Under the pieces are notes generated by a model. It was not told where the DNA came from, did not search any database, and saw only the letters and a list, made by a program, of their open reading frames with translations. A DNA stretch of 64,000 bases from Streptomyces albus subsp. albus (GTDB lineage Bacteria > Actinomycetota > Actinomycetes > Streptomycetales > Streptomycetaceae), in contig NZ_JODR01000024.1 of assembly GCF_000725885.1 (NCBI RefSeq), positions 1 through 64,000 on the forward strand, in the 5' to 3' direction. Every line of letters begins with the position of its first letter. Within the stretch, counting starts at the first letter, position 1. This document shows positions 44,673-53,614 of this stretch, piece by piece. Position numbers and translations under genes: made by a program.

Positions 44673-46073
44673 ATGACCGACAACCAGGTGGCCGGCCTGT
44701 GCCGTCTGACCGTACGTGCGCCGACCAGGAGCATGGACCTCGCGGTCCCCTCCGATGTGCCGGTGGTCGATCTGCTGCCCGCCGTCCTCGCCTACGGCGG
44801 CGACGACCTCGCGGAGAACGGCATCGACCACGGCGGGTGGGTGCTGCAACGCCTCGGCGGCGAGCCGATGGACGAGGAGCGCACCCTCGACTCCTACGAC
44901 CTGCGCGACGGTGAGACGCTCTTCCTCCGGCCGCGCATCGACGCCCTCCCCGAGGTCCACCTCGACGACCTGGTGGACGGCATATCCACCACCATGCAGG
45001 AGCGGCCCCACGGCTGGAGCGCACTGGCCAGCACCCGGCTGCTGCGCGGCTTCGCCGTCACCGCCCTGCTCGCGGGCGCGGTCATCCTCGCCCTGCCCGG
45101 CGGCTCCTCGGGACTGCGCGCCCTCGCGGCAGCCGCCGCCGGACTGCTGCTGATAGCCGGCGCCGGCTCGGCCAGCCGCGCGGTCGGTGACGCCGCCGCC
45201 GGCGCCGCCCTCGGCATCATGGTGGGCCCCTACCTAGCCCTCGCCGGCTGGCTGCTGCCCGGCGGTGACCTCGGCGGCCCGCACAGCCACGAAGTGCTCG
45301 GCGCCCGGCTGCTGGCCGCCTGCGCCGCGGGTGCCGGCGGCGCGATCGTCGCCCTCGCCGCCGTCGCCGCCTTCGCGGCACTCTTCCTCGGCCTCGCCGT
45401 CGTCATGGTCTTCGGCACCCTGGCCGGCGCCCTCATGGTCGTCACCGACCTGGGACCGTCCCACGTGGCGGGCATCCTGGCCCTGGTCGCCGTCCTGCTC
45501 GGGGCGTTCGTCCCCTCCCTCGCCTTCCGGATGTCCGGATTGCGGATGCCGCCGCTGCCGACCAACGCCCAACAGCTCCAGGAAGGCATCGAGCCGCACT
45601 CCACCTCCGTGGTCTCCGCCCGCGCGGTGCTCGCCGACGGCTGGATGAGCTCGCTGTACGGGGCGGTGGGCGCGGTGTGCGCGGTCTGTCTCGCGGTGCT
45701 CACCCACGAGGGCGAGCTCCCCGAGATCATCATGTCGGTGGTGCTCGCGCTGCTGCTGTTGCTGCACGGACGCGGCCTGGGCAACGTCTGGCAGCGGCTC
45801 TCCCTCTTCGTCCCGGGGGCCGGCGGACTGCTGATGCTGGTCCTCTTCAGCGCCGTGACCTACTCGCCCGACAGCAGGCTGCTGCTGGCGGCGAGTCTGC
45901 TGGCGGCCACCGCGGGCATCATCATCGCCTCGTGGACCGTGCCCGGCAGGCGACTGGTCCCGTACTGGGGCCGGGCGGCGGAGATCCTGCACTCCGCGAC
46001 CGCGATCGCCCTGCTGCCGCTGTCCTTGTGGGTGCTCGGCGTCTACAGCGCCCTGCGCGGACTGAACGGCTGA
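44673..46073 (+). CDS. eccD: T7SS integral membrane protein EccD
   Basis: A 466-residue membrane protein: an N-terminal ubiquitin-like (YukD) domain (residues 5-90: CRLTVRAPTRSMDLAVPSDV, DGETLFLRPR), then about eleven transmembrane helices. EccD lines the inner-membrane channel of ESX systems. ATG 44673 has AGAAGCG upstream. EccB follows after 24 bases, so the genes form an operon. Confidence 0.93.
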   Translation: MTDNQVAGLCRLTVRAPTRSMDLAVPSDVPVVDLLPAVLAYGGDDLAENGIDHGGWVLQRLGGEPMDEERTLDSYDLRDGETLFLRPRIDALPEVHLDDLVDGISTTMQERPHGWSALASTRLLRGFAVTALLAGAVILALPGGSSGLRALAAAAAGLLLIAGAGSASRAVGDAAAGAALGIMVGPYLALAGWLLPGGDLGGPHSHEVLGARLLAACAAGAGGAIVALAAVAAFAALFLGLAVVMVFGTLAGALMVVTDLGPSHVAGILALVAVLLGAFVPSLAFRMSGLRMPPLPTNAQQLQEGIEPHSTSVVSARAVLADGWMSSLYGAVGAVCAVCLAVLTHEGELPEIIMSVVLALLLLLHGRGLGNVWQRLSLFVPGAGGLLMLVLFSAVTYSPDSRLLLAASLLAATAGIIIASWTVPGRRLVPYWGRAAEILHSATAIALLPLSLWVLGVYSALRGLNG

Positions 46074-46097
46074 CGGCCCGAACCGGAGGAACGCACA

Positions 46098-47576
46098 GTG
46101 CAGTCCAAGCGCGACCAGGTCCAGGCCCACATGTTCATCATGGGGCGGCTCACCTCGGGCATGCTGCGCGCCGACCCCGACGCCCCCGAGAGTCCCCAGG
46201 GCAGAACCAACCGCGGCGTCGCCATCAGCGTCATCATCGCCCTCCTGATCGCCGCGGGCTCCTTCGTCTTCGGGCTGCTCAAGCCCGGTACGAAGAACTC
46301 CTGGCGGGCGCAGGGCACGCTGGTGGTCAACAAGGACACCGGGGGCCGCTACCTCTACCTCGACGAGCGGCTGCGTCCGGTGCGCAACTACACCTCCGCG
46401 CGGCTGCTGCTCGGCGCCGACATGAAGACCGCCTCCGTCGGCAGCAACTCACTCAAGGGCACCGCGCACGGCGCACCCGTGGGCATCCCCGGCGCCCCCG
46501 ACGACCTGCCGGCCGGCGACGCCCTGTCCACCGGCCCGTGGCAGGTGTGCTCCGCTCACGGCGACGGCCGGACCGCCACGGCGCTGGCCGTCGGCAAGGA
46601 CATCGGGGGCAGGGGCCTGGGCCGCTCTGAGGGGCTGCTGGTCACCGGACCCGACAAGGCCCAGTACCTGGTGTGGCAGGGCAGCAAGCTGCGCCTGGAC
46701 GTGGCCGGCGGCGCCCGCGAAGCGCTCGGCTACGGGTCTCGCGGCTCGCTCCCCGTCTCCGCGGCGCTGCTCAACTCGCTGCCCCCGGGCCCCGACCTGG
46801 CCGCCCCCGACGTACCGCAGCGCGGACGCCCCGGCCCGACGTTGGGCGGCGGCAAGACGCGGATCGGCCAGGTCTTCCGGGCGTCCGCGCCCGGTGGCAG
46901 CGCCCGCTACTACGTGCTCCACAAGGAGGGGCTGGCCCCCGTCAACGCCACCGTGGCGGCGCTGTTGCTCGGCGACCCGGAGACCAAGAAGAAGGCGTAC
47001 GCGGACGGTGCGGTCAACGCCGTGCCCGTGGGCGCCGACGCCGTGATCGGGCACCTGGCGCCCGGCGCTGAGGGCGGGGACACCCGCACGGACCTGCCCG
47101 CCAAGCCGCCGAAGGCCGTCGCGCCGGGCCCCGGGGAGTCCCCTTGCGTGGGCGTCCGCTCGGACAAGGACGGCACGAGGGTGAGCGTGGCCCTGGCTGA
47201 CCCTGACAGCATCGGGCGCGCCGCTCAGGCCACCTCGGAAGGGCTGACACCGGCCTGCACGACGGTCAACCGGATCGTGGTGCCGCCGGGCGGCGGTGCG
47301 CTGGTCCACGCACTGGGCGCGGGCGGCACGAACGTGGGCAGCACCGTCTACCTGGTGACGGACAACGGCGTGAAGTACCGGGTGCCGACGGCCGACGCCC
47401 TCGAAGCGCTGGGCTACAACGCCAAGCAGGCGCAGCGGCTTCCCTCGTCCCTGCTGTCGATGCTGCCCACGGGCCCGGACCTGACGTCCTCGGCGGCCAA
47501 GGCCGGCCGGGCGAAGGCAGTAACTCCGCCGTGTGGTCCGGGCAACGAGAAACCTGAGAACCAAGTCGAGCGCTGA
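46098..47576 (+). CDS. eccB: T7SS protein EccB
   Basis: A 492-residue protein that bridges the membrane complex to the outside. It starts with MQSKRDQVQAHMFIMGRLTS, has one transmembrane helix (VAISVIIALLIAAGSFVFGL, about 38-60) and a large extracytoplasmic domain with the family repeats (YLVWQGSKLRLDV, ALGYGSR... SALLNSLPPGPDL; again YRVPTADALEALGYNAKQAQ ... LLSMLPTGPDL). GTG start with CGGAGGAA upstream. Together with EccC and EccD it makes the core machine; no EccE gene is recognised in the window. Confidence 0.94.
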   Translation: MQSKRDQVQAHMFIMGRLTSGMLRADPDAPESPQGRTNRGVAISVIIALLIAAGSFVFGLLKPGTKNSWRAQGTLVVNKDTGGRYLYLDERLRPVRNYTSARLLLGADMKTASVGSNSLKGTAHGAPVGIPGAPDDLPAGDALSTGPWQVCSAHGDGRTATALAVGKDIGGRGLGRSEGLLVTGPDKAQYLVWQGSKLRLDVAGGAREALGYGSRGSLPVSAALLNSLPPGPDLAAPDVPQRGRPGPTLGGGKTRIGQVFRASAPGGSARYYVLHKEGLAPVNATVAALLLGDPETKKKAYADGAVNAVPVGADAVIGHLAPGAEGGDTRTDLPAKPPKAVAPGPGESPCVGVRSDKDGTRVSVALADPDSIGRAAQATSEGLTPACTTVNRIVVPPGGGALVHALGAGGTNVGSTVYLVTDNGVKYRVPTADALEALGYNAKQAQRLPSSLLSMLPTGPDLTSSAAKAGRAKAVTPPCGPGNEKPENQVER

Positions 47577-47721
47577 CGCATCCAATCCATCGGCATATCG
47601 ACATCTGAGGAAGATTTGAGGAACGTCGAGGACGCATCGTCATCGGCCAACCGCCGTCTGTACGCAGGAGTATGACGCAACCTCGGCTTAACCGCCTTGT
47701 TGCCGGTAGGCGTTGCCCGCG

Positions 47722-47757
47722 TATGACGATCCTCATACCATCCTTGTTCGAACAAGC
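47722..47757 (+). promoter_or_regulatory. Paired palindromes upstream of the esx genes
   Basis: In the 271-bp gap between eccB and the first esx-like gene lie a 6-bp inverted repeat GTATGA-N6-TCATAC (47722-47739) and, 4 bases on, a perfect 14-bp palindrome CTTGTTCGAACAAG (47744-47757), about 90 bases before the ATG at 47848. They are good candidates for operator or promoter elements of the substrate operon. The regulator is unknown. Confidence 0.5.
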
Positions 47758-47847
47758 AACTGGATGACGGTGCATCCGCATCCTGTGACGCAAGCCGCGC
47801 CAGGAATCGGGCCTGGCGGTGAGAATCCACCGGAAAGGGGCAGGCTC

Positions 47848-48198
47848 ATGTCGGGCATGCAGCGGGCAGAGGAACAGGCGACACGGAACGGCATCCAGGC
47901 CCTCGAGATGGCCTTCTCGGCCGTCCAGAGCCGTCGTCAGGAAGTCGAGGACACCAAGCACGGCTTGGTGTCGGCCCTCCAGGGCAGCGACGGCCGTGCT
48001 TACCAGAGACTGCTCGACTCCTGGGACGAACACGCGGAGATCATCTCGGTGAACCTCCAGGCCATGATCGACCAGCTCAACCAGACCCTGCGCGACCAGG
48101 GGCTGACCCAGGGTGCGTCGAACGAGGCCATCAACGAGGCGTACAACCAGTCGCAGACCATCTTCGACAACCTGATGGGCAGCACCGCCGGCAAGTGA
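47848..48198 (+). CDS. ESAT-6/WXG100-like protein
   Basis: A 116-residue helical hairpin protein: helix, turn (ALQGSDGRAYQRLLDSW), helix. The turn has LQGSDG instead of W-x-G, as in divergent Esx proteins, and an acidic, Gln-rich C-terminal helix (NEAINEAYNQSQTIFDNLM). It should pair with the next protein as a secreted EsxA/EsxB-type heterodimer. Ribosome binding site AAAGGGG; the next gene follows after 89 bases. Confidence 0.85.
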   Translation: MSGMQRAEEQATRNGIQALEMAFSAVQSRRQEVEDTKHGLVSALQGSDGRAYQRLLDSWDEHAEIISVNLQAMIDQLNQTLRDQGLTQGASNEAINEAYNQSQTIFDNLMGSTAGK

Positions 48199-48287
48199 CC
48201 GTGCGGGCCGGTCCCCTCCGGCCCCCCGCGGATGAGTTCACCGCAAGAACCAACCCCCGACAGCCATCCAGCGAGACGAGGTCACCG

Positions 48288-48611
48288 ATGTCGGAAAACA
48301 TGTCTGATGGATACATCTTCGTCAGCTACAGCCACGTGGACAACGCGGTCGAGGAGATGCGCCTCGCGACGCGTCAGATCAGCAAGATCATCGCGGATCT
48401 GAACGACGAGCTCCAGCCTCTGAAGAACTCCTGGGAAGGTGACGACCGCAGGGTCTACGACCGGAAGCAGGCCGCGTGGAACAACGCCGTCCACAACATG
48501 GGCCAGTGGCTCGAAGACAATGCGAAGACGCTGGACCACATTCGTGAGCTCTACACGAAGAATGAGCAGAAGCAGGCGCAGAGCTGGCAGGAGGTCAGGT
48601 CCGGTCGCTGA
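48288..48611 (+). CDS. WXG100 family protein
   Basis: A 107-residue protein with the W-x-G turn (LKNSWEGDDRRVYDRKQAAW) between two helices, the classical WXG100 fold. It is the probable partner of the preceding protein and a substrate of the EccBCD machine. The C-terminus (ELYTKNEQKQAQSWQEVRSG) may carry the export signal. Confidence 0.9.
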   Translation: MSENMSDGYIFVSYSHVDNAVEEMRLATRQISKIIADLNDELQPLKNSWEGDDRRVYDRKQAAWNNAVHNMGQWLEDNAKTLDHIRELYTKNEQKQAQSWQEVRSGR

Positions 48612-48703
48612 CCCGGCATTGTTGGGGCGGCCGTTCCACACCACCATGTGGGGCGGTCGCCCGTTTCTCGTCATCCTGACCGTGCGCGGAGAGAGGCAAG
48701 GAC

Positions 48704-49207
48704 ATGGCCGAGGGAAATCAGCCCGCGACGCAGCTCAACAAGGAATGGCTCCAGAATTTCAAGAACCATGACATCGCGGCCTTCCGGGACCTGCTCAAGG
48801 CGATCTCGGAGGACGGCGAGAACCCCATGGCTCCCGCCATGAAAACTCTCAACAACAAGGACGCGCCCATTCCCGGCCTTCCCTTCGGCACGCCCGTACC
48901 GCTCGCGATCGGGAATCTCGCGGGTGACGAGAGTACCCACGGGAAGAAGGTGAACGAGTCCGTGGTGGAGATGGTGCAGGTACTCGACGGCATCATCAGC
49001 AGCCACATGGACCTGTTCAAGGACATCGAATCCGCCCTTGAGGAGACCATCGACACCCTCTTCAAGACGCAGGGGCAGAGCCTGGACGCCATCGACGGCC
49101 AGAAGCTGTTCGACATCTTCGAGGACGAGGACGTCGAGGCCGACCTCACGACGCCGCCGGACGAGGAGAGCAGTGGCGGCGGAGGCGACGACGATGACGA
49201 CGACTAG
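48704..49207 (+). CDS. Acidic protein of unknown function in the T7SS cluster
   Basis: A 167-residue protein with no recognised domain. It is predicted mostly helical in the middle (HGKKVNESVVEMVQVLDGII, DIESALEETIDTLFKTQGQS), and ends in Gly and Asp runs (SSGGGGDDDDDD). The length and helices recall T7SS effector partners or chaperones. It lies between the esx pair and the AAWKG gene on the same strand with a good ribosome binding site (AGAGAGG). Function is not assigned. Confidence 0.75.
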   Translation: MAEGNQPATQLNKEWLQNFKNHDIAAFRDLLKAISEDGENPMAPAMKTLNNKDAPIPGLPFGTPVPLAIGNLAGDESTHGKKVNESVVEMVQVLDGIISSHMDLFKDIESALEETIDTLFKTQGQSLDAIDGQKLFDIFEDEDVEADLTTPPDEESSGGGGDDDDDD

Positions 49208-49301
49208 CCACTGACCCCGCCCCGTCGGGCGGCTGCCTTATCGCCTGTTGTCCCGGCTGCGCCGCCCCCGCTCGATGATCCCCCGCTGATGGAGTCCCGC
49301 C

Positions 49302-52300
49302 ATGGCCGAAGAGAAGCCTGACAAGACCGAGTACGACGACTACTGGGCGAAGGCCATCACGCTCTTCACGGGGTACGAGCCCCCGCCGAGGAGTTCCCTC
49401 TTCGACGAGATCGTCGGCAACCACGGCATCAAGCAGATGAGGGTCGAGGTCACCAAGCAGGGCAGCGTCGAGTCCGTCACCGGGCACGAGTACGACTGGA
49501 TGGTGGACAACGCCGGCTGGGACATCCAGAACACCGACTTCGTCATCCCCTTCTACACCGCGGGCGGTTACGAGGGAGTCACTTACTACAAAGCGCGGTT
49601 CACACTCATCGGTGCCAAGATCGCGGACGGCAAGCCGGTGGGCGGCGAGGTCGTGGGGGGTGAAATCAAGAGCGCCTACGGCAAGGAGCTCGAGGACGGC
49701 CATTTCAAGCCGAGCGACGACGGCCCGGTCTGGAACACCCTCGCGCTGACCCAGTACTCCTACGGGACCGGACACGCGCTGCACGACCTGCTGGAGAAGG
49801 AGAACGGAACCCTCGGCTACAGCTGGGGCGGTGCCGACCCGATCGACATCACCAAGGGTGTCCGTCTCCAGTCGTTCGACATGGTGGCGGAGTCCTTCGA
49901 CCGGGTGGCGAGGTTCTTCTACAACAGCAAGAACACCATGGACGAGTGGCTGGCCCGCGTGGGCACCGAGCAGAACGACGCGTGGCTCGGTCAGGCGGCC
50001 GGTGTCTTCTGGGACCTCATCCATGAACTCAGGCGGCGGTACGACCACTACGCCGACGACATGGAAGCCACGGCGACAACCTCGAAACCGGGCAATGCGC
50101 TCAGGTCCGCCGGTGCCGCGCTGAAGAAGGAGGCCGAGTACCTTCGCGACAAGTGGGACTACTGGAGCCTCTACGAGGGCAACCCGCTGCGGTGGCTGGT
50201 CGATCTGCTGTCTGAGATCGCCGACAACTCCTGGTACAACAACCTCACGCAAGTGGACGCCGACTACATTCCCGGCGTCTACAGCGCCTATGGCAGCACC
50301 CCCGGCCACTGGACCTACACCCCCACCTCGGACTTCACCTCGGACGCCATCGACCGGAACAAGAAGTCCCACGGCCCGATGACCGAGCTGGACACCTGGA
50401 AGAACGTGGGGGACGAGGCGGTCGCCCGCTGGGAGAAATCGGTCAAGGAGAAGCTGATCGACCCGGCCGAGACGGCGCTGCGGAATCTGGCCACCGCGTG
50501 GGGCACGTCCCACTTCGACCTCGGCTCCATCAGCACCAAGAGCGACAAGGGGCTGGAGGAATCCTTCAAGGAGGACAAGACCGAGAAGGAGAAGAAGGAC
50601 GCCGAGGACAAGGCGGCGAAGGACAAGGCGGACGCGGACGCCAAGTACGAGAAGGACAAGAAGGACGCCGAGGAGAAGGCGGCGAAGGACAAGGCGGACG
50701 CGGACGCCAAGTACGAGAAGGACAAGAAGGACGCCGAGGAGAAGGCGGCCAAGGAGAAGGCCGAGGCGGACGCGAAGTACGAGAGGGACAAGAAGGAGGC
50801 CGAGGAGAAGGCGGCCAAGGAGAAGGCCGAAGCCGAGGCCAAGCAGGCGGAGATCGAGCGGAAGCAGGAGGAGAAGGAGAAGGCGGCCGAGGCGAAGGCC
50901 GAGGCGAAGGAGAAGGAGCAAGAGGCCAAACAGGCCGAGATGGAGCGGAAGCAGGAGGAGAAGGAGAAGGCGGCCGAGGCCAAACAAGCGCAGGCCGAAG
51001 CCAAGCAGGAGGAGATCCGCCAGGCGCAGGAGGCCAAGCAGGACGCCTACCAGCAGAAGCAGGAAGAGGCGCAGAAGCAGGCCCAGGCGTTCCAGATCCA
51101 GCAGGCGAACCAGCAGCGGGCGGAACAGAACCGGCGGGAGAAGGAGCAGGAGAAGAAACAGGCGGAGGCCGAGGCGAAGCAGGAGCAGATCCGCGCAGAA
51201 CAGGAGGCCAAGCAGGACCAGATTCGCGCGGAGCAGGAGAAGAAACAGGCGGAAGCCGAGGCCAAGCAGGAGCAGGTCCGCGCAGAACAGGAGAAGAAGC
51301 AGGAGGAGATCCGCGCCGAGCAGGAGAAGAAGCAGGAGGAGGCGCAGCAGAAACAGGAGGAGATCCGCCAGGAGCAGGAGCGGAAGCAGGAGGAGAAGGA
51401 GAAGGAGGCAGAGGCCAAACAGGCGCAGGCCGAGGCCAAGCAGGAGCAGATCCGCGAGGAGCAGGAGAAGAAGCAGGACCAGATCCGCGCGGAGCAGGAG
51501 AAGAAGCAGGAGGAGTATCAGCAGAAGCAGGACCAGGTCCGCGCCGAGCAGGAGGCCAAACAGGACCAGATCCGCGAGGAGCAGGAGAAGAAGCAGGAGG
51601 AGTATCAGCAGAAACAGCAGCGGCTCAGCCGTCAGCTCAACGGTGGCGATCTCAGCCATCTCACGCATGACGGCGGCGGACTGGGACAGCACCTGAGTCC
51701 CGACATCTCGGGGCCGGTCAACGGCGACGACTCACTGACCAACCCCGACGGCAGCACCTCCCACCTGGACTCTCAGGGCCGGGTCGTGACGGAGTACCCC
51801 GACCGCAGCAAGGTCGTGGTGGACCCGCACACCCAGATGGCCACCGTCACCAGGCCGGACGGCAGCTCGTACTCCGGACCGCTCAACGCCGGTGACCTGC
51901 TCAACGGCCCCGGCGGCAGCACCGTCCACCTGGACCCGCAGGGCCAGGTCGTCACCGAGTACCCCGACGGCAGCATCTCGCGGGTGGACCCGGACACCGG
52001 CGCCACCTCGATCACCAGCCCGGACGGCACGACGACCACGGGCTACCTCAACGACCCCGACAGCGCCTTCCCGGACTACAGCCCCGGCTCTCACCAGCTC
52101 AACGGCGGCCACTACGGCTCCTTGAACACCCCCTCCTACGACTACGGCGACCCCTCCTACGAGGAGGAGCTGTACGACGACTCGCCCTACCGCGAGCCGT
52201 CCCTGGGTGGTGGCTCCGGCGGCGAGGCGCAGAGCATGGGCCGCGGCACCCCGCTCAACAGCGGTCCGCTGCCCGCCGGTATGGTCGGCGGCGCGGGTAT

Positions 52301-52652
52301 GGGCGGCATGCCCATGGGGGGTATGCCGATGGGCGGTATGGGCGGCATGGGCGGAGCGGGCGGCAAGGGCAGCGACGGTCCCTCGGAACGCGTCCGCAAC
52401 GTCATCGACACCGGCGAGGTGGTCAGCAACCGCCGTCCCGGCGCGGCTCCGCGTGCCAAGGGAGGCTACGAGGAGCGGCAGACCGTCAGCACCAGCGGCG
52501 CCAACCCGTTCCTGCCGCCGATGGGCGGCGCCGGCGGCCCCGGGCAGACGGAGACCGAAAGTAGCGACCGCGAACGCGAGGTCTGGGAACCGGAGGACGA
52601 CGACGTGTGGGGCACCGATGAGGGCGGGGCGCCGGCGGTGATCGGACGTTAG
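49302..52652 (+). CDS. AAWKG family T7SS-associated protein with long charged coiled coil
   Basis: A 1,116-residue protein. Residues 1-420 form a globular part matching the AAWKG family of Streptomyces T7SS loci. A coiled coil of about 350 residues made of Glu/Lys/Gln/Ala (425-775) starts with three 22-residue repeats and continues in EQEKKQEEYQQKQ-type repeats. Then come two DGST.HLD.QGRVVTEYPD.S repeats (about 800-915) and a Gly/Met-rich tail (GMGGMPMGGMPMGGMGG). It is probably a secreted, fibre-like substrate or structural component; function is unproven. Confidence 0.82.
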   Translation: MAEEKPDKTEYDDYWAKAITLFTGYEPPPRSSLFDEIVGNHGIKQMRVEVTKQGSVESVTGHEYDWMVDNAGWDIQNTDFVIPFYTAGGYEGVTYYKARFTLIGAKIADGKPVGGEVVGGEIKSAYGKELEDGHFKPSDDGPVWNTLALTQYSYGTGHALHDLLEKENGTLGYSWGGADPIDITKGVRLQSFDMVAESFDRVARFFYNSKNTMDEWLARVGTEQNDAWLGQAAGVFWDLIHELRRRYDHYADDMEATATTSKPGNALRSAGAALKKEAEYLRDKWDYWSLYEGNPLRWLVDLLSEIADNSWYNNLTQVDADYIPGVYSAYGSTPGHWTYTPTSDFTSDAIDRNKKSHGPMTELDTWKNVGDEAVARWEKSVKEKLIDPAETALRNLATAWGTSHFDLGSISTKSDKGLEESFKEDKTEKEKKDAEDKAAKDKADADAKYEKDKKDAEEKAAKDKADADAKYEKDKKDAEEKAAKEKAEADAKYERDKKEAEEKAAKEKAEAEAKQAEIERKQEEKEKAAEAKAEAKEKEQEAKQAEMERKQEEKEKAAEAKQAQAEAKQEEIRQAQEAKQDAYQQKQEEAQKQAQAFQIQQANQQRAEQNRREKEQEKKQAEAEAKQEQIRAEQEAKQDQIRAEQEKKQAEAEAKQEQVRAEQEKKQEEIRAEQEKKQEEAQQKQEEIRQEQERKQEEKEKEAEAKQAQAEAKQEQIREEQEKKQDQIRAEQEKKQEEYQQKQDQVRAEQEAKQDQIREEQEKKQEEYQQKQQRLSRQLNGGDLSHLTHDGGGLGQHLSPDISGPVNGDDSLTNPDGSTSHLDSQGRVVTEYPDRSKVVVDPHTQMATVTRPDGSSYSGPLNAGDLLNGPGGSTVHLDPQGQVVTEYPDGSISRVDPDTGATSITSPDGTTTTGYLNDPDSAFPDYSPGSHQLNGGHYGSLNTPSYDYGDPSYEEELYDDSPYREPSLGGGSGGEAQSMGRGTPLNSGPLPAGMVGGAGMGGMPMGGMPMGGMGGMGGAGGKGSDGPSERVRNVIDTGEVVSNRRPGAAPRAKGGYEERQTVSTSGANPFLPPMGGAGGPGQTETESSDREREVWEPEDDDVWGTDEGGAPAVIGR
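50598..50795 (+). repeat. 66-bp in-frame tandem repeat, three copies
   Basis: Units 50598-50663, 50664-50729 and 50730-50795 each encode 22 residues of the type DAEEKAAKDKADADAKYEKDK; the first two are nearly identical, the third has drifted (KEKAEADAKYERDK). Being in frame, copy-number change would lengthen the coiled coil without breaking the gene. Confidence 0.9.
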
Positions 52653-52776
52653 CTCCCAGCCGAGGTTTTGTGCTGGTCGCAGCGGGTGTCCGAGGCGTCA
52701 CCGAGAGGTCGGGAGGTGGCTTTGCCGCCCGCCGTGCAGCACTATGGCAATCTCTTCTCTTTGAACAGGAGTTCTG

Positions 52777-53223
52777 TTGTCCGAGCCGTTGCAGGAGCGC
52801 ATCAACCAGGCCATGGCCGAACTTGAGGCCACCCAGGCCGCTGTCGCGCGGGCGCAGGCGGATCTGAGTCAGGCCTCCGCGACGGTGCGTTCCAAGGACC
52901 GTGTGGTGGAGGCGACCGTCGGACCGCAGGGCGAGTTGACGGGGCTGAAGTTCGTCGACAACAAGCACCAGAACATGACGGGACCTCAACTGGCCGCCTC
53001 GATCATGGAAGCGGTCCAGCAGGGGCGGGCGCAGATGGCGCAGCGGGTGATGAACACCTTCGCGCCCTTCACCCGGCCCGGCCCCGAAGGATCGGTCCGC
53101 CGCGGACTGGACCTCGACTGGAACCGGATCTTCGGCTCGGCGCTCGACGGCGGCAACCAGAACGGTGCCCGCCGCTCGGGCCGCAACCGGCTGCGCGACG
53201 AGATCGACGAGGACATCGACTGA
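52777..53223 (+). CDS. YbaB/EbfC-like DNA-binding protein in the T7SS cluster
   Basis: A 148-residue protein starting at TTG 52777, behind AACAGGAG. The core (LQERINQAMAELEATQAAVA, VVEATVGPQGELTGLKFVDN, AASIMEAVQQGRAQMAQRV) fits the YbaB/EbfC nucleoid-associated fold; a basic tail (ARRSGRNRLRDEIDEDID) follows. In T7SS clusters these YbaB-like proteins commonly precede WXG100 genes and large effectors, and may work as EspB- or chaperone-like helpers rather than nucleoid proteins. The next gene starts 19 bases later. Confidence 0.82.
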   Translation: MSEPLQERINQAMAELEATQAAVARAQADLSQASATVRSKDRVVEATVGPQGELTGLKFVDNKHQNMTGPQLAASIMEAVQQGRAQMAQRVMNTFAPFTRPGPEGSVRRGLDLDWNRIFGSALDGGNQNGARRSGRNRLRDEIDEDID

Positions 53224-53242
53224 GCGAGGAAGGGAAGGGCCA

Positions 53243-53614
53243 GTGAGCGGTTATCACAACAACTACCAGGCGGACCCAGTCGGGCTGCGGGAGACGATCC
53301 AGCAGCTGGACGGGCTCGCTGGTGTGCCGACGAAGATGCGCACCGATTTCGAGCGCACGGTGCAGGCCACCAGCGGCTGGAACGGCGTGGACGACGACTT
53401 CCACGACAAGACGGAGGACCAGGACAAGCAGCAGATCGAGAGCTGCCGGGCAGTGATCGACTCTCTGGGGGAGCTCCTCACCGGATTGCAGTCGGCGGTG
53501 CGGCAGAGCCTGGGCAGTATCGAAGACGTCCAAAAGACGGTCCAGGACGAGATCCACAACGCCCAGGCGAACGTCGGCAACTACGACGACAGCGGTGACC
53601 ACGGGAAGCGCTGA
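53243..53614 (+). CDS. WXG100 family T7SS protein
   Basis: A 123-residue helical hairpin with the W-x-G turn in ATSGWNGVDDDFHDKTE. GTG start behind GGAAGGG. Its stop codon directly abuts the ATG of the giant effector gene (53612-53614, 53615), so the two are very probably translationally coupled and this protein may act as its dedicated export partner. Confidence 0.88.
   Translation: MSGYHNNYQADPVGLRETIQQLDGLAGVPTKMRTDFERTVQATSGWNGVDDDFHDKTEDQDKQQIESCRAVIDSLGELLTGLQSAVRQSLGSIEDVQKTVQDEIHNAQANVGNYDDSGDHGKR

Noticed and set aside
47744..47757. CTTGTTCGAACAAG as an SOS (LexA) box
   Set aside because: Actinobacterial SOS boxes have GAAC-N4-GTTC; here the half sites are in the inverse arrangement (GTTCGAAC). 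It is kept only as a palindrome of unknown use.
48704..49207. EccE
   Set aside because: At 167 residues without transmembrane helices it does not fit EccE.
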